19,230 nucleotides of DNA, taken from the NCBI GenBank assembly GCA_900549885.1, contig URQA01000037.1, positions 1 to 19,230 on the forward strand. Direction: 5' to 3'. The notes beneath the pieces are model-generated. The model saw only the letters and a list, made by a program, of their open reading frames with translations, was not told the DNA's origin and ran no database searches. The DNA comes from an uncultured Eubacteriales bacterium (lineage in GTDB: Bacteria; Bacillota; Clostridia; Oscillospirales; Oscillospiraceae). Numbering within the stretch: position 1 is the first letter of the stretch; each line of letters starts with the position of its first letter. A program made the translations under genes and the position numbers. Below are positions 6,733 through 13,218 of this stretch, in pieces.

Positions 6733-7085
6733 TGGAATGGATCACCGCCGCTCTGGCCGGGGCGATCACCGGAATTTTGTCCGGCTTCGGCATCGGAGGC
6801 GGGTCCCTGCTGCTGATCTATATGACCAGCTTTGCTGGCGTGGAGCAGAACTTAGCGCAAGGCATCAACCTGCTCTACTTTCTTCCCACTGCGGCCACCG
6901 CCCTACCCGCTCACGTGAAAAACGGCTACATTGAAAAAGCCGCCCTGCTGCCCGCAATTCTGGCGGGCTTGGCAGGGACGGCTTTGGCGGCCTGGGCGGC
7001 CACTGCAATGGAGGTAGGGATGCTGCGCAAATGCTTTGGGGTCTTTCTCCTGGTGATCGGAGTACGGGAATTGTTCCGCAAATAG
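6729..7085 (+). CDS. Half-size TauE/SafE (TSUP) family membrane protein, second of a pair
   Basis: A 118-residue protein with about four membrane helices. It carries the second copy of the TSUP glycine motif, 'GAITGILSGFGIGGGSLLLI' (residues 11-30), then 'NLAQGINLLYFLPTAATALP' and 'ILAGLAGTALAAWAATAME', ending in VIGVRELFRK. The start is the ATG that overlaps the previous stop codon by four bases; an ATG directly after it is equally possible. It is not a copy of the first half: the two share the GGG-rich repeat motif and overall plan but differ elsewhere. This fits the N- and C-terminal halves of a complete TSUP carrier encoded as two genes. The gene is followed almost at once by the convergent SH3-like gene. 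Confidence 0.87.
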   Translation: MMEWITAALAGAITGILSGFGIGGGSLLLIYMTSFAGVEQNLAQGINLLYFLPTAATALPAHVKNGYIEKAALLPAILAGLAGTALAAWAATAMEVGMLRKCFGVFLLVIGVRELFRK

Positions 7086-7096
7086 GGCGGCGCAGC

Positions 7097-7942
7097 TTAT
7101 GTTCTCCTATCCGCCCTGCCCCTGGCCCTGCGCACCAATAAGGCGGTGACTGCCGCAGCCAGCGCCACTAGGGCTACTGGGATAAGCCACACCGCCCAGT
7201 TACTGGCCTGGGGCACGTTCCGGGCCGGCGGGACCAGTGTCTCCTGGTTCTCCCCGGTCCCCCGGACCTGGGCTGCGGTCTGAGGCTGCGCAATCCCCAG
7301 CTCACCGTTCATGGGGTCGTCCAAGCAGACCCAGACATTGCGCAGGCCATAGTAATAGCCCAACTTAGACCAGCGCAGGCCATTCTCATCGGTGTACAGG
7401 TATTCAAAATATTGGGACAGGGGGTTCTCCTCCACATCCACCTGGAAGCTGTCTTCCATGGCCAGGGGACCGCCAGGATAGTCGTATACCATGATCTCCG
7501 TCAGAACGTCCCCAGAGCCGTCGTAGGCTTCCAGCTCATCTCCATGGTCCTCCTCAAAGCAGATATGGTCGTATACCAACGCTAACTGGGACAGCGGGGC
7601 CCAACCATCATGCCAAGTCCGTTCTCCGCTGTCGGACGTGACGCCGTATTCGGCCACCCCCCACTGGTCTCCTTTCCCGTCGGTCCAAAGGTAGCCTACA
7701 TAAACGCTCTCCCCATTGACAATGTTTATCACCTCAGCAGACGATTGCGGGCTTTCCCGCAGCGTCAGGTAGCCCTCTGGCCCATTGGCCAGATAGGTGC
7801 GGTTCTCATACTGGCACTCATCCCGATGGGCCTCATAAAAGTTGTTGCCATAGGGTTCCCACATCACATCGGCAAAAGCGGGCATAGCTAAGGTCAAAGC
7901 CATCAGCACCGCCAGCGGCAGGATCCAGCCTTTTCGCTTCAT
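7097..7942 (-). CDS. Secreted SH3-like domain protein with C-terminal membrane anchor
   Basis: A 281-residue protein with a signal peptide (MKRKGWILPLAVLMALTLAM, likely cleaved after AFA at residue 24). A bacterial SH3-like region follows at about 49-120 (YLTLRESPQSSAEVINIVNG ... WGVAEYG ... GWAPLSQL). A second, similar region lies at about 143-210 (ending WSKLGYYYGLRNVWVCLDDP). After a short linker comes one C-terminal membrane helix (249-270) and a basic tail RRARGRADRR. So the SH3-like repeats would be displayed outside the cell and anchored at the membrane. An in-frame extension to 8131 is open but has no good start; the ATG at 7942 has AAAGGAG eight bases upstream and begins the signal peptide. 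SH3-like domains often bind cell wall or protein partners; no enzyme domain is present. The role is unknown. Confidence 0.85.
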   Translation of the reverse strand: MKRKGWILPLAVLMALTLAMPAFADVMWEPYGNNFYEAHRDECQYENRTYLANGPEGYLTLRESPQSSAEVINIVNGESVYVGYLWTDGKGDQWGVAEYGVTSDSGERTWHDGWAPLSQLALVYDHICFEEDHGDELEAYDGSGDVLTEIMVYDYPGGPLAMEDSFQVDVEENPLSQYFEYLYTDENGLRWSKLGYYYGLRNVWVCLDDPMNGELGIAQPQTAAQVRGTGENQETLVPPARNVPQASNWAVWLIPVALVALAAAVTALLVRRARGRADRRT

Positions 7943-8127
7943 CGCGGACACTCCTTTCCGATTCTGCTCATACAGACGGAAAAACGGATGGGCGGTTCCG
8001 CCTCTGTCCATCATTTTTGCCCCCGTCCGGATGGACGGATGAGCCCTAAGTTGACTGCTTCCTTGGAGGGCGCGCCAGCCTCCGCCTTTTTGTTTTTGCA
8101 GAAGTGCCTGCGCCTTGGCCTCCGCGC
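7943..8127. other. Gap between the SH3-like and PII-like genes
   Basis: This 185-bp gap contains several short GC-rich inverted repeats: CCGTCC-ggat-GGACGG, GGCGG-tt-CCGCC and a GGAGG/CCTCC pair around an AscI-type octamer near 8064-8082. No convincing sigma-A promoter or T-tailed minus-strand terminator was found, so read-through from the PII-like gene into the SH3-like gene is possible. Confidence 0.4.
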
Positions 8128-8808
8128 TCAATCCAACCGCGCGGTATGGTCGATGGGCAGAGACACCACCATGGCCTGAGCGGAGGTGCGCAGACCGTGA
8201 TGCTTGTCAATAGCCTCCATAATAGCGTTGCGCTCCTTGTTGGAAGCTACAATGGCCAGTACCTCCTTCTCCGCCTGGAGGGTAATACCCACGAACTTCT
8301 CCACCTCCTCCGCGCCTGTCCAACGGGCCCGGATGACGGTGCCCCCACGGGCGCCGGCGGCCCGGGCGGTGTCCATCACCGCGTCGGTATAGCCCTGGTT
8401 GACGCTGACTAAGATCAGGCTATGGTGGTTGCCTTGTTCCACGATTGGTTCTCCCCTTTCCGGTCTCATTTCCTCCAGCCGGGCCAGGGTCACCGCCAGG
8501 ATGGCGCTCATGCCCGACAGGTCCAGCGCAAAAGCGATGCCCGGCGCTCCCAGCTTGGAACGGTCATCGTCCTTCAAATGGTTCATCAGCTGTCGTATCG
8601 TGTCCCTGGGCCCCAGGGTAAGGACCACATCCCGCTCGCTGGTCCCAAACCCCAGGGTATCCAGCAAATGGGAAGCCGCAGTGCCGTGCCCAGCCGCCTG
8701 GTTATGATGGATCAGGCCAAACTGCCTGTAATGGTCCAGCAGGCATCTTCCCTTACCGCGCTCCACAATGGACACCAGCAGCTGCATCGGGCTGATCGGT
8801 GCCGCCAT
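8128..8808 (-). CDS. Double-domain PII-like signalling protein linked to DUF1538
   Basis: A 226-residue protein. Residues about 128-226 look like a PII/GlnB-type fold: 'HHSLILVSVNQGYTDAVMDTARAAGARGG' (128-156), then GTVIRAR and KEVLAIVASNKERNAIMEAI (181-200). This parallels the PII pattern of a first strand, a helix that senses an effector, and a second strand-helix repeat. Residues about 1-110 form a divergent second ferredoxin-like domain (QLLVSIVERGKGRCLLDHYRQ...). PII proteins bind ATP/ADP and 2-oxoglutarate or other small molecules and control transporters by docking on them. This gene starts one base after the DUF1538 membrane-protein stop, with GGGAGGTGG as ribosome binding site, so the two are coupled. 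Inference: it regulates the DUF1538 protein as GlnK regulates AmtB. The T-loop tyrosine of classical GlnB is not obvious. Confidence 0.82.
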   Translation of the reverse strand: MAAPISPMQLLVSIVERGKGRCLLDHYRQFGLIHHNQAAGHGTAASHLLDTLGFGTSERDVVLTLGPRDTIRQLMNHLKDDDRSKLGAPGIAFALDLSGMSAILAVTLARLEEMRPERGEPIVEQGNHHSLILVSVNQGYTDAVMDTARAAGARGGTVIRARWTGAEEVEKFVGITLQAEKEVLAIVASNKERNAIMEAIDKHHGLRTSAQAMVVSLPIDHTARLD

Positions 8809-8809
8809 A

Positions 8810-10348
8810 TCATTCCACCTCCCAGTAAATCACGCCCTCTTCCATGCCGTCCAGTTCCTCCCGGATCGCTTGGCGCAGGGCTTTGGCCGCACTGCGGGCC
8901 TTAAGCGTTCCGTACAGGCCCAGCAGTTGGATGGTACACAGGGGCGTCATGGCCACCAGAGCCACAATGCCAAACGCGTCAGTGAGTACGTTTCCCCCCA
9001 ACGCCTCACAGGCTCCCATAGCCAGAGGCAGCAGGAAGGTAGTGGTCATGGGCCCGGAGGCCACGCCGCCGGAGTCAAAGGCCACGCCGGTGAACATCTG
9101 CGGCACAAAGAAGGTCATGGCCAGGGCCACTGCATAGCCGGGAATAAGAAACCACATAATCGAGATGCCGGTCAAGATCCGCAGCATAGCCAGGCCCACA
9201 GACAGAGCAATGCCGATGGACAGGGCATGGTTGATGGACGTTTGAGGAATGGAGCCGTTGGATACCTCTTCTACCTGCCGGGCTAGCACCTGAACCGCCG
9301 GCTCCGCCCGGACAATAAAGTAGCCTACAAGCGCCCCTATCGGCACCAGCAGCCACTCTGTTCCGCCTGATGCGATGGATGCGCCGATGGTGGCACCAGC
9401 GGGCATGAAGCCCACGTTGACCCCCACTAAAAAAAGCACCAACCCCACATAGGTATACACCAGGCCCACCACCATCTTGCCCAACTGGTGCCGCTGGAAC
9501 CGGCGGAATAGCATCTGGAAAAGGGCAAAAATCACGATAATCGGCAACAGGGCCGCCGCCACCTCTCCCACATAGGCGGGGATCTCATCCACAAACAGGG
9601 CAGCCGCTTCTTGCGTCGTGGTTACCTCCGGGATGGACACCGGGGTGTAGGCTGCGTCCAGATCGGGCATGACGATACCCAGGATCATCACCGATAGAAT
9701 AGGGCCAATGGAGCACAGAGACACCAGCCCGAAGGAGTCACTGCTGGAGTTCTTATCGCTGCGCACCGCAGCCATGCCGATACCCAATGCCATGATGAAG
9801 GGCACCGTGATGGGACCAGTGGTAACGCCGCCGGAGTCAAAGGCGGCAGGGATAAAGCTGTCTGGCGCAAAATAGGACAGGGCGAACACCAGGATGTAAA
9901 AGAACACCAGCATGTGGGACAAGGGAATGTTCAGCAGCATACGTACCTGTGCCAGCACCAGGAAAAAGCCTACCCCGACGGCCACAGCCAGGATCAAGGT
10001 CATGTTGGGCACCGAGGGCAACTGCTCGGCCAGCACCTGCAGATCCGGCTCGGCGACGGTGACCACCACCCCCAGCACAAAGCATATCAGCAGGGGCACG
10101 CCTACACGCTTAGCCTTGCTGATCTGCACACCGATGCCATCCCCCATAGGGATCATGGACATGTCTACCCCCAGGGTGAACAGCCCCATCCCCAAAACTA
10201 GCAGCAGCGCCCCGAACAGGAACAGCACCATGGTGCCTGGCGTCAGCGGGGCAACGGTAATGCTGATGATCAGCACGATGGCTGTAATGGGCAGTACCGA
10301 TGACAGGGACTCTTGTATTTTTTCCAATAAAAGCTGATTGTGCCGCAA
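8810..10348 (-). CDS. DUF1538 integral membrane protein, tandem-repeat transporter candidate, TTG start
   Basis: A 512-residue polytopic membrane protein (roughly 10-14 helices) with two DUF1538 halves. The duplication is visible: AEPDLQVLAEQ at 99-109 recurs as AEPAVQVLARQ at 348-358, and FDSGGVTTGP at 170-179 recurs as FDSGGVASGP at 424-433. Duplicated halves with conserved acidic and Gly-rich motifs are typical of inverted-repeat transporters. The substrate is unknown. The start is chosen as TTG because AGGAGG lies exactly 6 bp before it. The upstream in-frame ATGs (10381, 10366) have no such site, and using them would put the ribosome binding site inside the gene. The PII-like gene follows with a 1-bp gap. 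The C-terminal tail (KARSAAKALRQAIREELDGM) is cytoplasmic-looking and could be the regulator docking site. Confidence 0.88.
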   Translation of the reverse strand: MRHNQLLLEKIQESLSSVLPITAIVLIISITVAPLTPGTMVLFLFGALLLVLGMGLFTLGVDMSMIPMGDGIGVQISKAKRVGVPLLICFVLGVVVTVAEPDLQVLAEQLPSVPNMTLILAVAVGVGFFLVLAQVRMLLNIPLSHMLVFFYILVFALSYFAPDSFIPAAFDSGGVTTGPITVPFIMALGIGMAAVRSDKNSSSDSFGLVSLCSIGPILSVMILGIVMPDLDAAYTPVSIPEVTTTQEAAALFVDEIPAYVGEVAAALLPIIVIFALFQMLFRRFQRHQLGKMVVGLVYTYVGLVLFLVGVNVGFMPAGATIGASIASGGTEWLLVPIGALVGYFIVRAEPAVQVLARQVEEVSNGSIPQTSINHALSIGIALSVGLAMLRILTGISIMWFLIPGYAVALAMTFFVPQMFTGVAFDSGGVASGPMTTTFLLPLAMGACEALGGNVLTDAFGIVALVAMTPLCTIQLLGLYGTLKARSAAKALRQAIREELDGMEEGVIYWEVE

Positions 10349-10360
10349 AGCATACCTCCT
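10349..10360 (-). promoter_or_regulatory. Ribosome binding site that decides the TTG start of the DUF1538 gene
   Basis: AAAGGAGG on the minus strand (core AGGAGG at 10360-10355) followed by the 6-nt spacer TATGCT and then TTG at 10348. The ATG inside TATGCT lies one base from the AGGAGG core and is out of frame, so it cannot be the start. Confidence 0.8.
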
Positions 10361-10418
10361 TTCCATCGGCCCGCCATCCATTCCCTCAAGCGGGCAAGAA
10401 ACCTTTGCTGATACTTCT

Positions 10419-10447
10419 ATTATATCATATAAAGTTCTTTTTCACAA
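10419..10447 (-). promoter_or_regulatory. Strong predicted sigma-A promoter of the DUF1538-PII operon
   Basis: On the minus strand, -35 TTGTGA (10447-10442), 17-bp spacer, perfect -10 TATAAT (10424-10419) preceded by TG-A. It lies in an AT-rich stretch immediately after the terminator of the upstream gene. Confidence 0.85.
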
Positions 10448-10470
10448 CCAAAAAGATGTAACCAGCTTAC

Positions 10471-10510
10471 AAAAAGACTCTGCTGACAAGATTGCTTCCT
10501 GTCGGCAGAG
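10471..10510 (-). terminator. Intrinsic terminator of the ribosomal GTPase-NYN gene
   Basis: On the minus strand an 11-bp stem with one G-U pair (CTCTGCCGACA / TGTCAGCAGAG, loop of 11) is followed by TCTTTTT. It starts about 14 bp after the stop codon. Confidence 0.82.
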
Positions 10511-10523
10511 CCGCTTTGCTCCT

Positions 10524-13091
10524 CTATGGTTCAAGGATGCGGCGAATCTGCGCCTGAACCTGATCGATCTCAAAGCGCAACTCCCTGGCGGACATACGCT
10601 GGGCACCATGGCCCAGAATGATCACCTGTTCCAGCCCGTCTGAAGTGGCCACCCGCACACGGTGCTCCCGGGCGATTTCGTAGGTGGTCTTTTCGATATA
10701 CATATCCGCCGTCTCCGCCTCTTTGGTATATACCACATGGATGTTGTGATATTTCTCCACTGAGCCGGGGTTTCCCTTGACCCTGTAGGCATCGAACACC
10801 AAGATGACATGGCACTTCCGCCAGCCCTGGTAATTGCTCAAAATATCCATCAGCCGCAGACGGGCCCCGTCCAGGTCTTGAGCGGCCAGCCTTTTCAGAT
10901 CGTCCCAGGCGTGGATGATATTGTACCCGTCCACCAGCAGGTACTCTTCTCCTTGGAAGCGGGGCTTGAGACCCTTCCAGGGCCGTTCCTTCCGGGCCGG
11001 GGCTTTGGGGGCGGGGGCAAAGGCCCGGGGCTTAATGGGGCCATAGGTCCGGGTGAAGATAGCCTCCAACTCCCGTTCCATTTTAGCGCTGTCAGCGTAG
11101 CTCATAGTGGGCCGGGGAACGCTCTGGTGCTGGTCCTCCTTTCGTCTCTCCTCCGGCGGCCGCCAGCCGGAGTCTAGGTGCATGTGCTCCCGCACCTGGT
11201 CCCACTTTACCGTCACTCCCGCCCCATGGGAGCAGAATACGGAGTCGGCGGGGTTATCCGTATCCCGGTCCGGATCGTAGCCAATCTGCTCCATCACCTC
11301 CTGGGTGTTGTGACATGGCTCGTACCCCCGGAGGGTGCATGTCAGCTGGCCTAGCCCTCGAGTGTAGGCCGCCACCTGGTTCCAGTAGTCCCCCAGCTCG
11401 GACACTGGGGCGCTGCCGGTGAGCACCGCCATATCTCCCTGGTGGTCCGCCGGGGCGAACCGGCCGCTCATCCGCTGGACGTCCGCCATGGCCCGGCCCA
11501 GGCAGTCGGCGGGCAGTTCCAAGGTAAAATCGTACCATGGCTCCAGCAGGATGCCTTGGGCCATGCGCAGCCCCTGGCGTACCGCTCGGTAGGTGGCCTG
11601 GCGGAAGTCGCCCCCCTCGGTATGCTTCACATGGGCCCGGCCGGTGAGCAGGACGAGCTTCATATCCGTGATGGGCGATCCAGTGAGTACCCCCAAATGG
11701 ACCTTCTCCATCAGATGGGTGAGGATGAGCCGCTGCCAGCTGCGGTCCAACACGTCCTCTGGGCAGATGCTGTCAAACTGAAGGCCCGCCCCCCGCTCCA
11801 GCGGCTCCAGCAGCAGGTGGACCTCAGCGTAGTGGCGCAGGGGCTCAAAGTGGCCCACCCCCTCCACCGGAGCGGCGACGGTCTCCTTGTAGACGATGCT
11901 CCCCGCGCCGAAGGTCACGTCCAGTCCAAAGCGGTCATGGATGAGCCGGGTGAGCACCGAGCGCTGGATTTCCCCCATGAGCCGGACGTGCAGTTCCCCC
12001 AGAGTCTCGTTCCACAGCACCTTCAGCTGGGGGTCCTCCTCTTCCAGCTGGCGCAGGTCCCGCAGCAGGGTGTGTGCGTCGCATCCCTCCGGGGGGATGA
12101 CCTGATAGTGGAGCACCGGCTCCAGCTCGGGCGGGCCGCTCTCCCCCTCTTCGCCCAAGCCCTGGCCCGGGCGGGTATGGCTCAGGCCGGTGACGGCGCA
12201 CACCGTCCCTGCCTCCACCTGATCTACTGTAGTATATTTCACCCCGGAATACAGGCGGATCTGGCTGATCTTTTCCTCCCAGCGGTCCTCTTCTCCGCCG
12301 CCGGACAGGGTCTGACGCACCCGAAGCTCCCCTCCTGTGACCTTCAGCCAGCTCAAACGCTCCCCCCGGTCGTCCCGGCTGATCTTAAACACCCGGGCGG
12401 CGAAGTTCTCCCCCCATTGGGGAGCCAGGGTATACCGCTCCAAGGCGGAGAGCAGCTCCTCCACCCCCTCCAGTTTCAGCGCCGAGCCAAACAGGCAGGG
12501 GAACAGCTTTCGCCGGACGATGAGCCCGGCCAGGTCGCCGTCATCCGGCTTCTCCCCGGCCAAATACCGTTCCAGCAGGTTCTCGTCGCACAGCGCGGCG
12601 CTTTCCAGCAGTTCTTCCCGGTCCCCGCCGAAGTCTGTGCACCCCTCATCCAGCCGCCGCAGCTGGCCCAGCAGAGCTTCCCGGTCGGTGTCCGGCTGGT
12701 CCATCTTGTTGACAAAGAGAAAGGTTGGGATGTTCTGATGCTCCAGCAACCGCCACAGCGTAGCCGTGTGGCCCTGGACCCCATCCGCCCCGCTGACCAC
12801 TAAAACCGCGTAGTCCAGCACCTGAAGGGTGCGCTCCATCTCAGCGGAAAAATCCACATGGCCGGGGGTATCCAGCAAAGTCAGCTCCAGCGGGCCCCAG
12901 GTCAGCCGGGCCTGCTTGGAGAAGATGGTGATGCCCCGCTCCCGCTCCTGCTCATCGGTGTCCAGCACGGTGTCCTGGTGGTCCACCCGCCCCAGCTTCC
13001 TAGTCTGGCCGCTGAGGTAGAGCAGAGCCTCGGACAAGGTGGTTTTGCCCGCGTCCACATGGGCCAGGATGCCCACGGTCAATTTTTTCAT
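10524..13091 (-). CDS. TetM/EF-G-like translational GTPase fused to a Rae1/YacP-type NYN ribonuclease domain
   Basis: An 855-residue protein. Residues 1-230 are a translational GTPase: G1 AHVDAGKTT (10-18), G2 RGIT (52-55), G3 DTPGH (74-78), G4 NKMD (128-131), G5 SAL (203-205). EF-G/TetM-like domains follow: II (about 228-305), III (325-395), IV (398-520), V (515-625). The whole resembles ribosomal protection proteins more than housekeeping EF-G. A linker rich in Pro, Ala, Arg and Lys (640-715) leads to an NYN domain at 717-855 that lines up with B. subtilis Rae1 (YacP) throughout: LLVDGYNIIHAW, VFDAYRVKG, YTKEAETAD, ATSDGLEQ, GAQRMSARELRFE. The four acidic residues expected in the active site are present (D721, D767, D796, D808). 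Rae1 cuts mRNA in the ribosomal A site; TetM-like GTPases bind the same site. The ATG has GGGGAGG upstream. Tetracycline resistance is not implied. Confidence 0.9.
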   Translation of the reverse strand: MKKLTVGILAHVDAGKTTLSEALLYLSGQTRKLGRVDHQDTVLDTDEQERERGITIFSKQARLTWGPLELTLLDTPGHVDFSAEMERTLQVLDYAVLVVSGADGVQGHTATLWRLLEHQNIPTFLFVNKMDQPDTDREALLGQLRRLDEGCTDFGGDREELLESAALCDENLLERYLAGEKPDDGDLAGLIVRRKLFPCLFGSALKLEGVEELLSALERYTLAPQWGENFAARVFKISRDDRGERLSWLKVTGGELRVRQTLSGGGEEDRWEEKISQIRLYSGVKYTTVDQVEAGTVCAVTGLSHTRPGQGLGEEGESGPPELEPVLHYQVIPPEGCDAHTLLRDLRQLEEEDPQLKVLWNETLGELHVRLMGEIQRSVLTRLIHDRFGLDVTFGAGSIVYKETVAAPVEGVGHFEPLRHYAEVHLLLEPLERGAGLQFDSICPEDVLDRSWQRLILTHLMEKVHLGVLTGSPITDMKLVLLTGRAHVKHTEGGDFRQATYRAVRQGLRMAQGILLEPWYDFTLELPADCLGRAMADVQRMSGRFAPADHQGDMAVLTGSAPVSELGDYWNQVAAYTRGLGQLTCTLRGYEPCHNTQEVMEQIGYDPDRDTDNPADSVFCSHGAGVTVKWDQVREHMHLDSGWRPPEERRKEDQHQSVPRPTMSYADSAKMERELEAIFTRTYGPIKPRAFAPAPKAPARKERPWKGLKPRFQGEEYLLVDGYNIIHAWDDLKRLAAQDLDGARLRLMDILSNYQGWRKCHVILVFDAYRVKGNPGSVEKYHNIHVVYTKEAETADMYIEKTTYEIAREHRVRVATSDGLEQVIILGHGAQRMSARELRFEIDQVQAQIRRILEP

Positions 13092-13144
13092 GGAGATGCC
13101 TCCCCTTCCTCCCCGCCGGGCGCGGGAGTGACACAATTATGTTT

Positions 13145-13173
13145 ATTATACCCTTCTGAGCCGGGACAGGCAA
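13145..13173 (-). promoter_or_regulatory. Predicted sigma-A promoter of the ribosomal GTPase-NYN gene
   Basis: On the minus strand, -35 TTGCCT (13173-13168), 17-bp spacer, perfect -10 TATAAT (13150-13145). The start codon is about 54 bp downstream. The leader is short, with no long attenuator region such as that preceding tet(M). Confidence 0.78.
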
Positions 13174-13218
13174 GTTCTTTTCCCCTGCCGCATAGGCTCT
13201 CCCCATGGAGGTGATGGG

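Noticed and set aside
7084..7117. Bidirectional terminator between the convergent TSUP and SH3-like genes
   Set aside because: Only a 7-bp stem with a 20-nt loop and no T run; it also lies mostly inside the SH3-like gene's coding end.
3903..8074. Three GGCGCGCC octamers in intergenic leaders (near 3903, 5550 and 8068)
   Set aside because: In DNA this GC-rich about one such octamer is expected per window of this size, and the surrounding sequences do not match each other, so a shared element is not supported.
11442..12803. Long plus-strand open frame opposite the GTPase-NYN gene
   Set aside because: Same reason: mirror of a conserved gene, with a Gln/Leu/Pro-rich translation and no start signal.
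10524..13091. Annotation as a tetracycline resistance gene (tetM/tetW type)
   Set aside because: The GTPase is TetM-like in plan but has a large nuclease extension, a short leader without attenuation, and a chromosomal setting without mobile elements. Resistance cannot be claimed from this.
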